Positions 51,452 through 58,092 of a DNA stretch of 64,000 bases are shown here, one piece after another (position 1 is the stretch's first letter; every line of letters starts with the position of its first letter). The position numbers and the translations under genes were made by a program. Source of the stretch: DASUPK01 sp963797265. GTDB lineage: Bacteria > Actinomycetota > Thermoleophilia > Solirubrobacterales > 70-9. The notes below the pieces were generated by a model. That model saw nothing but the letters and a program-made list of their open reading frames with translations, was not told the DNA's origin and did not search any database. The stretch lies in NCBI GenBank assembly GCA_963797265.1, contig CAWCOY010000003.1, positions 496,001 through 560,000 on the forward strand, in the 5' to 3' direction.

Positions 51452-52570
51452 TTGGCGTCGATTCCTACGGCCGTTACGGCCGATCAGCCATTTGGGGAGA
51501 GTGAGGATCTGCGCGGACTCATTGCCGCGGGGACCGAGCGGGGTTATCTGACCTTCGAGGAGATAGCCGCCACCCTCGAGGAGGTGGAGGTCACCAAGGA
51601 GCAGGTGTCGGAATTGCACGCTCACCTCGTCGAGCAGGGGGTGGACGTGATCGCGGCCGATGGCGTGACCGCGTACAAGGAGAGCAAGGCGTCGGAGGAC
51701 GGCGCGAATGGGCGGCGGAAGCAGGAGCTGGATCTGACGATCGAGCCGAGTCTGGATTCGCTACGGCTCTATCTGCGCTCGATCGGTTCGGTCGATCTGC
51801 TCACGGCCGACCAGGAGGTGGCGCTGGCCAAGCGGATCGAGCGGGGGGACATGGATGCGAAGCGGCACATGGTGGAGGCCAACCTGCGGCTGGTGGTGTC
51901 GATCGCGAAGTCTTATCTGGGGCGGGGAATGACCCTGCTGGACCTGATTCAGGAGGGGTCGCTGGGATTGATCCGGGCCGTGGAGAAGTTCGATTACCGG
52001 CGGGGATACAAGTTCTCGACCTATGCGACCTGGTGGATCAGGCAGGCGGTGACCCGGGCGCTGGCCGACAAGTCGCGGACGATCCGGATTCCGGTTCACA
52101 TGGTGGAGAAGCTGAACCGGGTGGTGCACGTGGAGAGGAGCCTGGTTCAGAAGCTGGGGAGGGAGCCCGAGCCGGGGGAGATCGGGAACGAGCTCGGATG
52201 GACGGCCAGGGAGGTGCGGGAGGTGTTGCGCGTCAGCCAGATGCCGGTTTCGCTGGAGAAGCCGGTGGGGGATGAGGACGATTCGGAATTGGGCGATTTC
52301 GTTGCCGACGATAACGTCGTTGGGCCGTTCGAGACGGCCTCGGACAACCTGCAGAGGGAGGACGTGCAGAGGGCTCTGGCGGTGCTGCCGGGGCGGGACC
52401 GTGAGGTGCTCGAGTTGCGGTACGGGCTCAACGGCCGCAAGCCGATGACGCTCGAAGAGGTCGGTGAGGCCTTCGGGGTGACCAGGGAGCGGATCCGGCA
52501 GATCGAGAACAACACGCTGAAGCGGCTCAAGAGCCTGCCCGAGGCGCAGTGCTTGCGCGGCCTGGGCTAG
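51452..52570 (+). CDS. sigA: Primary RNA polymerase sigma factor (SigA/RpoD)
   Basis: The main promoter-specificity factor, about 372 residues. It carries a sigma 1.1-like N-terminal region ('RGYLTFEEIAATLEEVEVT'), region 1.2 (SLDSLRLYLRSIGSV), region 2 ('EANLRLVVSIAKSYLGRGMT', 'KFSTYATWWIRQAVTRAL'), region 3 and region 4 with the HTH 'LEEVGEAFGVTRERIRQIE'. TTG 51452 is chosen since GGGAGAGGAG lies at the right distance and no homology pattern starts earlier. It is short compared with the HrdB type (no long acidic N-terminal arm). Its TAG interlocks with the stop of a convergent AbrB-like gene. Confidence 0.92.
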   Translation: MASIPTAVTADQPFGESEDLRGLIAAGTERGYLTFEEIAATLEEVEVTKEQVSELHAHLVEQGVDVIAADGVTAYKESKASEDGANGRRKQELDLTIEPSLDSLRLYLRSIGSVDLLTADQEVALAKRIERGDMDAKRHMVEANLRLVVSIAKSYLGRGMTLLDLIQEGSLGLIRAVEKFDYRRGYKFSTYATWWIRQAVTRALADKSRTIRIPVHMVEKLNRVVHVERSLVQKLGREPEPGEIGNELGWTAREVREVLRVSQMPVSLEKPVGDEDDSELGDFVADDNVVGPFETASDNLQREDVQRALAVLPGRDREVLELRYGLNGRKPMTLEEVGEAFGVTRERIRQIENNTLKRLKSLPEAQCLRGLG

Positions 52571-52896
52571 CCAGGTTCGACGCGCCGATTTAACCTTCGG
52601 GAAGAGGTTTTCCGGCCGGCTGGGGCCGGACCCCGGCAGCTTTCACCGGACGATCCCGGTTCCTGCCACGGGTGCAGAAGACCAACCCCCGCCTTACTCG
52701 GGGGCGCGGCGTTCGGCCCCAGCCGGTTCTTCATCCGAAGTGTGAGCTGCACGGCTTGCTGTGCCACGTACTCCTCTAGTCGGGTCATCACGAATCTTCC
52801 GGTCCCATCGGATTCGACGCGGAAGCGATCGCCCGGCTTGATCCCACACGCCGCGGCGACCGCTCTCGGGACCGCTACTTGGTGATTTGACGACAT
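52567..52896 (-). CDS. SpoVT-AbrB-type DNA-binding protein (antitoxin-like)
   Basis: Residues 1-50 match the AbrB swapped-hairpin pattern: 'MSSNHQVAVPRAVAAACGIKPGDRF' followed by a strand pair. Such proteins are transition-state regulators or antitoxins of VapB/MazE type. No toxin gene follows, so the antitoxin role is not supported by context. The last ~60 residues are Pro/Gly/Arg-rich and unlike the family, so the protein may be longer than usual through read-through. It lies downstream of tRNA-Tyr on the same strand. Confidence 0.6.
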   Translation of the reverse strand: MSSNHQVAVPRAVAAACGIKPGDRFRVESDGTGRFVMTRLEEYVAQQAVQLTLRMKNRLGPNAAPPSKAGVGLLHPWQEPGSSGESCRGPAPAGRKTSSRRLNRRVEPG

Positions 52897-52962
52897 CTTC
52901 GTGCGGCCGACGGCGTGATGCTCGTCGCCTGACCGAGAATCGCCGCCCGGGGTCGGCGGAGG

Positions 52963-53045
52963 TGGGGGGGGTGGGAATCGAACCCACTCAGGCATTGCCA
53001 CCAGATTTACAGTCTGGCCCGGCTCTCCAACTCCGGCGCCCCCCC
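52963..53045 (-). tRNA. tRNA-Tyr (GTA anticodon)
   Basis: On the minus strand: acceptor of seven G paired with seven C, D stem CCGG/CCGG, anticodon stem CCAGA/TCTGG with loop CTGTAAA (anticodon GTA), a 13-base class II variable arm, and T stem GTGGG/CCCAC around TTCGATT. By my count position 8 is C where U is nearly universal. CCA is not fully encoded. Confidence 0.88.
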
Positions 53046-53106
53046 GGGGCGGCTCCAGTGTAGATGCGACTTCTTGATCGAGCGGCTCGCCGCGACGTAC
53101 TTCGAA

Positions 53107-53499
53107 CTAGGAGTACTTGATCCCGCCGAGGCTGATGCCGTGCCGCCCTTCGATCTCGGTGGCAGGGATGAACCAGCGTCGCCCATCCTGAACAAGGACG
53201 AATAGGAAGTCGAACCTTCCGGCATCGAACTCCTTGACAACACCGTTCCAGCTCTGGTTGCCACCCGAGGTAGCGAGCTGCACAGCGAAGTGATCGGTCG
53301 GGCCGTGCTTGCAGCTGGAAGTCTTCACCTGGACTCGCAGCAGATGCGCACCGAGATCAGCGATCAGGTCGTAGTCCGGACTGTGGAACAGAGGAAAGAA
53401 CACTGCCGCGCCGATTCGGGTAAGCCAGTCAATCGCCGCTGCCTCACCGACGTCTCCCCCTGGGTCCTGAGGTGAAACCCTTTGGCATGGGGCGAACAT
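53107..53499 (-). CDS. Small PD-(D/E)XK nuclease-like protein (group I intron-associated endonuclease type)
   Basis: A 130-residue protein. The nuclease core is GEAAAIDWLTRIGAA (helix), HSPDYDLIAD with the metal-binding Asp, and LLRVQVKTSS supplying the Q/E-x-Lys (57-59), followed by the conserved 'GNQSWNG' and a strand pair 'FDFLFVLVQDGRRWFIPATEI'. The arrangement matches the PD-(D/E)XK family named after group I intron endonucleases; stand-alone copies occur in actinobacteria. ATG 53499 is the likely start, though the frame is open upstream. It sits between tRNA-Tyr and a divergent SDR gene. Target unknown; no intron was seen nearby. Confidence 0.65.
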   Translation of the reverse strand: MFAPCQRVSPQDPGGDVGEAAAIDWLTRIGAAVFFPLFHSPDYDLIADLGAHLLRVQVKTSSCKHGPTDHFAVQLATSGGNQSWNGVVKEFDAGRFDFLFVLVQDGRRWFIPATEIEGRHGISLGGIKYS

Positions 53500-53592
53500 A
53501 TGTTCTCTGGAGCGGCGGATGGTGCGCGGCGTGCAACGAATCAGTGACGAGAGAGTCAGCAGAGTCATGCCCAGCCGGATAGCGTCACCGTG

Positions 53593-54303
53593 ATGGCCGA
53601 GCTCGAGGGAAGGGTGATCGCGATCGCCGGCGCCGGAGGCGGCCTCGGCCCCGTCGTGGCCCAACGGCTCGCAGACGCCGGCGCCTCCCTCGCCCTCGCC
53701 GACCGCCACCAGGAGATCGCGGACGGCGTCGCCCAAGACCTGGGCCTCCCCGATGACCGTGTCGACCCCAAAGAAGTGGACCTCCTCGACGAGTCCCAGG
53801 CCACCGACTGGGCCGCGACAACCGAGACCAAGTTCGGCCGCGTCGACGGCCTCCTCCACCTGGTCGGCGGCTACCGCGGCGGCGACCCCATCGACTCCTT
53901 CGATCTCACCGACTACGACTTCCTACACGGCCTCCTCGTCCGCACCCTCCAGCTGACCACCCGAGCCTTCCACTCCGCCCTCACCTCCAGCGACCACGGC
54001 CGCTTCGTCCTCGTCTCCGCCGCCGCGGCCCAGATCCCCGAGAACACCAACGCCGCCTACGCGTCGACAAAGGGCGCGGCCGAGGCCTGGACCCTGGCCC
54101 TCGCCGACTCCTTCTCCGGCACCAACGCCACCGCGAACATCATCGTCGTCAACGCGATCGAGACCCCCCAGATGCGCGACGAGAGCCCCGGCACCCAGAA
54201 CCCCTCCTTCACCCCTGCCGAGGACCTGGCGGACACCATCGCCTTCCTCTGCTCGGACTCCGCCCGCCGCATGAACGGCCAGCGCCTCTCCCTCCACCCC
54301 TGA
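53593..54303 (+). CDS. Short-chain dehydrogenase/reductase
   Basis: A 236-residue SDR: cofactor loop GAGGGLGPVVAQRL near 12 (GxxxGxG), HLVGGYRGG in place of NNAG, and the Tyr-x3-Lys in AYASTKGAAEAW. The NNAG change to LVGG occurs in several SDR subgroups. GTG 53590 and ATG 53593 are adjacent; ATG is chosen. The substrate is unknown. It ends 38 bases before tRNA-Thr(GGT). Confidence 0.82.
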   Translation: MAELEGRVIAIAGAGGGLGPVVAQRLADAGASLALADRHQEIADGVAQDLGLPDDRVDPKEVDLLDESQATDWAATTETKFGRVDGLLHLVGGYRGGDPIDSFDLTDYDFLHGLLVRTLQLTTRAFHSALTSSDHGRFVLVSAAAAQIPENTNAAYASTKGAAEAWTLALADSFSGTNATANIIVVNAIETPQMRDESPGTQNPSFTPAEDLADTIAFLCSDSARRMNGQRLSLHP

Positions 54304-54341
54304 TTCCTGGCCTCCAGAATCCCTCGCTACAGTGAGGGCGC

Positions 54342-54414
<73 letters not shown>

Positions 54415-54416
54415 CT

Positions 54417-54715
54417 GGGGCATGAGCGGAATCCAAGGGGTTGGGGAGGTGTCGCTGCTCGCTAGAAGGGACTCATGGAAGCGCCGTGGGGCAGCCTCGG
54501 GGAGTCCTGGTCCGCTCCAGTTGTGGGTTGCGACGTGCGGAAGCAGCGAGGTGACTGTCGAGCTGCAGCTTGGGGATCGACGGCGACAGATCGCCGCTCG
54601 CTCGTGGTCAGGGTCAGCATCCTCCGGGCGGTGAGGGGCCCCGCAACCTTTTTCTGGAGGCCGTGTTCTCCGTTTTGGAGCACGGCGATCATGTCAAAGC
54701 AAGGGAGGGAGTCCT
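54417..54715. other. Non-coding leader between tRNA-Thr and a secreted-protein gene
   Basis: No convincing gene. A weak hairpin at 54660-54684 lies ahead of the secreted-protein gene's ribosome site (GGGAGGGAG at 54701-54709). Promoter elements could not be fixed. Confidence 0.3.
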
Positions 54716-55453
54716 ATGCGTAACCGCAAGCATCTAATCGTTGCCTTCGTTGGCGTGATTGGTGCGCTGGCCTTCTCGGGAGTTGCCTCGGCGGCCCCCC
54801 TCGGCCAGACGTTGCAGACGACGATTGCACCGAAGAAGCAGGACAAGCAGTTCTTCGGTGGCGTCTCGCTGCACAACATCATCAGCACGACGCTCGACAA
54901 CCCCGCCACGACGCAGTCGCCGCGGCAGACCGTGTTCACGATCGACCCGAACGTGAGGTTCAAGAACGGCAAGATCCCGGCCTGCCCGCTGAGCGCAATC
55001 CAGGGCAAGTTCACCGCCCAGGCTCAGGCCGCCTGCCCGCAGAGCATCACGGGTGGCGGCAGCGTCGAGGTCAACAACGGCGCGGTGAAGGGCACAGTCA
55101 CGTTCTTCAGCGGCGGTCCGAAGACGATCTTCGTGCAGACCGACATCGGCCCTGGCGCGACGACCCTGACGATCATCGGGACGATTCAGGGCCGCCTTCT
55201 GACGTTCACGAACATCCCGAACACGCCGGGCCTCGTCCTGACGAAGTTCGACACCACGTTCAACAAGCGGAGGACGGGCAGGCAGACGTTCAAGGTCAAG
55301 GGCAAGAAGAAGCAGCTGCCGACCTTCTACGTGATGGCCCGCTGCAAGAAGAAGAAGTGGTCGACGTCTGAGACCACGACCTTCTACAGCGGCGAGGTCT
55401 TGAGCGCATCTTCGTCGATGAAGTGCAAGCAGAAGGGATCCAAGAAGAAGTAG
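54716..55453 (+). CDS. Secreted protein of unknown function, Lys-rich C-terminus
   Basis: A 245-residue exported protein. The signal peptide is residues 1-25 ('HLIVAFVGVIGALAFSGVASA', cleavage after ASA-A). The mature part is strand-rich with an even spread of Gly, Thr and Val, three or four Cys ('IPACPLSAIQG' and 'AACPQSI'), and a basic tail (KCKQKGSKKK). ATG 54716 has a clear GGGAGGGAG site. Base and codon use look less GC-biased than the neighbours, with many AAG codons. It lies between tRNA-Thr and the copy of its 3' half. I recognise no family; similar secreted proteins occur in Solirubrobacterales. Confidence 0.75.
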   Translation: MRNRKHLIVAFVGVIGALAFSGVASAAPLGQTLQTTIAPKKQDKQFFGGVSLHNIISTTLDNPATTQSPRQTVFTIDPNVRFKNGKIPACPLSAIQGKFTAQAQAACPQSITGGGSVEVNNGAVKGTVTFFSGGPKTIFVQTDIGPGATTLTIIGTIQGRLLTFTNIPNTPGLVLTKFDTTFNKRRTGRQTFKVKGKKKQLPTFYVMARCKKKKWSTSETTTFYSGEVLSASSSMKCKQKGSKKK

Positions 55454-55479
55454 CTCTCGGAACTCCTTTTCCGTGGCGA

Positions 55480-55506
55480 GGGCGGCCGACAAGGCCGCCC
55501 TTGTCC
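55480..55506 (+). terminator. Rho-independent-like terminator
   Basis: An 8-bp GC stem (GGGCGGCC with GGCCGCCC) and a five-base loop follow the secreted-protein gene, with a T-rich tail (TTGTCCTTT). Confidence 0.75.
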
Positions 55507-55570
55507 TTTCTACGGCCCCTGCGCGTGCCGATAGCTGCCCCGCGCGGTTGGCATGCTCCGCTTGGCCCCG

Positions 55571-55606
55571 GAGATACTGCGTGGGCCATGTCGGAGGCGA
55601 ACGTTC
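55571..55606 (+). repeat. Remnant resembling the start of a SnoaL-like gene (copy 2)
   Basis: GAGATACTGCG, an ATG, and codons for Ser-Glu-Ala-Asn-Val; the frame stops after twelve codons at the TAA inside the copied tRNA segment. It matches the segment at 13683-13718 with few differences and runs directly into the tRNA-Thr fragment. Confidence 0.45.
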
Positions 55607-55621
55607 GAGATGCGCAACCAG

Positions 55622-55663
55622 GGTAAGGAAGGGGTCGCCGGTTCAAGTCCGGCTCCGGGCTCT
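55622..55663 (+). repeat. Copy of the 3' half of tRNA-Thr(GGT), att-like
   Basis: These 42 bases are identical to 54375-54416, from the anticodon loop to two bases beyond the tRNA 3' end. An intact tRNA plus a direct repeat of its 3' end is the usual footprint of tRNA-targeted integration. No integrase lies between the copies. Confidence 0.8.
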
Positions 55664-55669
55664 TCGCGC

Positions 55670-56503
55670 ATGACCGACGCCTCACTGGTCATCCACGAAG
55701 GAGCAGGGGCCGGCACCGAGCACCCCCTCGACGGCGAGCTCGTCCTCGGCCGCGAGCACCCGAGCGCCGACCTGGTCATCCCCGACCCCGGCGTCTCCCG
55801 CCGTCACGCCCGAGTCCTCACCCAGAACGGCGGCGTGATCGTCGAGGACCTCGGGTCCTCGAACGGCACGTACGTCAACGGCCACCGCATCTCCGGCCCG
55901 GTCGAGCTCGGTGCCGGCGACGAGCTCCAGCTCGGCGCCACCATTCTCGGCGTGGAGGGTGCCGGCACCGCCGCCACGGCCATCATGCCCCCCGGCGCGC
56001 CGGCCACCGAGCAGCATCCGGGACCGGCACCGGCCCAGCCCCGTCCAGCCGGCCGCCCCATACCCCGCCGCCTGGCCCCGTCACCGCACGAGCCCGGCAA
56101 CCTCCCCGCCCTGGCGGCCCTCTTCCTGGGCCCCCTCTCGATCCTCCTCATCTTTCTCAGCGCCGGCGGCTTCTTCATCGCCCTGCCGTGCGGCATCGCC
56201 GCCATCGTCCTCGGCTCCATCGGCATCCGCAACGCCGACCGCCGCCAACTCGGCCACCGCGCACTCGCCCGCATCGGCCGGTTCACCGGCTGGATCGGCA
56301 CCCTCCTCTCCGTCCTCGCCGTTATCACCTTCATCGTCGTCGCCACCGCCCTGCACAGCACCGAGCACAGCCTCAACGGCCTGATCGACCGGATCCGAGA
56401 CGAGATCGACAAGGTGGATGTCCCCAACGTCAGCCCACCCGACGTGAACAATCCGAGCGACCGCCAGGCCGCTCCATCTCGGAGCGAAGGGCGAAGCCCG
56501 TAG
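55670..56503 (+). CDS. FHA-domain membrane protein (FHA plus DUF4190-like)
   Basis: Residues about 10-95 form a forkhead-associated domain that binds phosphothreonine, with the motifs LGREHPSADLVI, VSRRHARV and LGSSNGTYVNG containing the phosphate-binding Arg and Ser and the NGT asparagine. A Pro/Ala-rich linker follows, then a DUF4190-like membrane segment pair (about 145-180 and 200-230) with 'GIAAIVLGSIGIRNAD' between. The tail is disordered. It probably tethers signalling partners at the membrane, dependent on Ser/Thr kinases elsewhere. The ATG lies six bases after the copied tRNA segment, so its native promoter may be upstream of that repeat. Confidence 0.85.
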   Translation: MTDASLVIHEGAGAGTEHPLDGELVLGREHPSADLVIPDPGVSRRHARVLTQNGGVIVEDLGSSNGTYVNGHRISGPVELGAGDELQLGATILGVEGAGTAATAIMPPGAPATEQHPGPAPAQPRPAGRPIPRRLAPSPHEPGNLPALAALFLGPLSILLIFLSAGGFFIALPCGIAAIVLGSIGIRNADRRQLGHRALARIGRFTGWIGTLLSVLAVITFIVVATALHSTEHSLNGLIDRIRDEIDKVDVPNVSPPDVNNPSDRQAAPSRSEGRSP

Positions 56504-56575
56504 CGACTTATGCGGGGCGGCCGCCTGCGGTCGCGGTCTGCTGGCGAAGCAGTCAACCAACTACGCTCCCCCGCC

Positions 56576-57718
56576 GTGGACTTCAAGCTCACCGACGAGC
56601 AGCGCGACTTCGTCTCCGCGATCCGCGACTTCTGCGACCGCGAGTGCGGCACCCAGGAGCAGCGCGAGCAACTCACGAACCACCACACCGAGCACCACAA
56701 CTCCGGGATCTACAACAAGATGGCCGGCCTGGGCTGGCTCGGCCTCACGATCCCGGAGGAGTACGGCGGATCCGGCGGCACCATGCTCGACGCCTGCCTC
56801 TTCATGGAGGAGACCTCCCGCGGCCTGGCCCCCATCAACGGCTACGCCACAACCCTGATCGTCGCCGGCGCCACCAAGCGGTTCGGCACCGAGGACCAGA
56901 AGAATCAGATCCTCGGCGGCATCTCCAACGGATCGGTCGAGTCCATCGCCATGACCGAGCCCGAATCCGGCTCGGACGTCGGCTCCCTCTCCACCGAGGC
57001 CATCCGCTCCAACGGCGGCTACGTGATCAACGGTCAGAAGGTCTTCATCTCCAACGCCCGCATCTCCGACCACGTCCTGGTCGTCTGCCGCACCACCAAG
57101 GGCGAGAACAAGCATCAGGGCCTCTCCATGATCTTCGTCCCGGTCGGCACCCAGGGAATGGAAATGACCCCCATCGACACCATGGGCGGCCGCGACACCA
57201 ACACCGTCTACTTCAACGACTGCGAGGTGCCGGCGGAGCAGCTCCTCGGCGAGCAGGACCAGGGCTGGACCCAACTGATGGCCGGCCTCAACACCGAGCG
57301 CCTCATCCTCGCCGCCACCATGCTCGGCATCGGCCAGCGCGCCTTCGACGACGCTCTCGCCTACGCCAAGGAGCGCAAGCAGTTCGGCCGCCCCATCGGC
57401 TCCTTCCAGGCCCTCCAGCACCGCTTCGCCGATCTCGCCACCGAGCTCGAGGCCGCCCGCCTGATGACCTGGTGGGTCGCCACCCTCACCGACGAGGACC
57501 CGGACCGCATGCTCCCCAAGGAGGCCTCGATGGTGAAGCTCTTCGTCACCGAGACCGCCCAGCGCGTCGCCCTCGAGGGCATGCAGATGATGGGCGGCTA
57601 CGGCTACTCCTCCGAGTACGACATGGAGCGCCTCGTCCGCGCCACCCTCGTTTCCACCATCTACGGCGGCACCTCCGAGATCCAGCGCGGCATCATCGCC
57701 AAGACGCTGGGGCTCTAG
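56576..57718 (+). CDS. Acyl-CoA dehydrogenase
   Basis: An FAD-dependent beta-oxidation enzyme of 380 residues. The motifs are MTEPESGSDVGSL (FAD/acyl-binding), 'YVINGQKVFISNARISDHVLV', RKQFGRPIGSFQALQHRFADL and MMGGYGYSSEYDMERLVRA, ending with YGGTSEIQRGIIAKTLGL. GTG 56576 is chosen because VDFKLTDEQRDF is the usual opening. The catalytic Glu seems not to be in the YGG segment, so it must sit in another helix, as in the isovaleryl/long-chain branch. Substrate length unknown. Confidence 0.88.
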   Translation: MDFKLTDEQRDFVSAIRDFCDRECGTQEQREQLTNHHTEHHNSGIYNKMAGLGWLGLTIPEEYGGSGGTMLDACLFMEETSRGLAPINGYATTLIVAGATKRFGTEDQKNQILGGISNGSVESIAMTEPESGSDVGSLSTEAIRSNGGYVINGQKVFISNARISDHVLVVCRTTKGENKHQGLSMIFVPVGTQGMEMTPIDTMGGRDTNTVYFNDCEVPAEQLLGEQDQGWTQLMAGLNTERLILAATMLGIGQRAFDDALAYAKERKQFGRPIGSFQALQHRFADLATELEAARLMTWWVATLTDEDPDRMLPKEASMVKLFVTETAQRVALEGMQMMGGYGYSSEYDMERLVRATLVSTIYGGTSEIQRGIIAKTLGL

Positions 57719-57817
57719 CCCGCCACCGAACCAGCGCTCACGAGCCCGACCCTGCCCTCCGTGGCACCCATTCAGCACGGAATCGCGAATCAATACTCGA
57801 TAACGATTACCCCGGAG

Positions 57818-57854
57818 GGTTAAGTAGAAGTGACTGCTCGTGGTTAAGTAGAAG
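57818..57854. promoter_or_regulatory. Two 13-bp direct repeats upstream of a promoter
   Basis: GGTTAAGTAGAAG occurs at 57818-57830 and 57842-57854, 24 bases start to start, just upstream of the promoter at 57877. Spaced by just over two helical turns, they could bind an activator or repressor dimer. Confidence 0.5.
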
Positions 57855-57876
57855 ACCGCACAACGCAACGCGTCCC

Positions 57877-57906
57877 TTGACAAGCTTCGGTTCCGAACCT
57901 TAGGGT
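57877..57906 (+). promoter_or_regulatory. SigA-type promoter
   Basis: TTGACA (57877-57882), an 18-base spacer, and TAGGGT (57901-57906). Transcription would begin near 57913, leaving a leader of about 180 bases before the GTG at 58093. The leader contains short GC hairpins but no known riboswitch that I recognise. Confidence 0.6.
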
Positions 57907-58092
57907 GATCCTGCAGTTTGCGTGAACTTCCGTAAGGCGAGCGCGGCTCACTTACCGGGAGGGCAATCCGGTTTCACCGCGGCTGTGTGGCCGCCGGGAG
58001 AGATTTTGAAGTACGGGAGTCTTGAGCCCCAAGACGCTCGACGAATTTGGGCTCCGAGCCCGCGTGCAGCGCAAGGAAGGGGGGCGGGACTC

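Noticed and set aside
52567..52896. AbrB-like gene as half of a toxin-antitoxin pair
   Set aside because: No PIN or MazF-type gene lies next to it; the neighbours are the sigma factor and tRNA-Tyr.
54417..55621. A complete integrative element between the tRNA-Thr and its 3' copy
   Set aside because: No integrase, excisionase or replication gene is present, so only a remnant or footprint can be claimed.
57907..58092. c-di-GMP or cobalamin riboswitch in the leader of the giant gene
   Set aside because: Short hairpins are present but none of the conserved core motifs of these classes could be seen.
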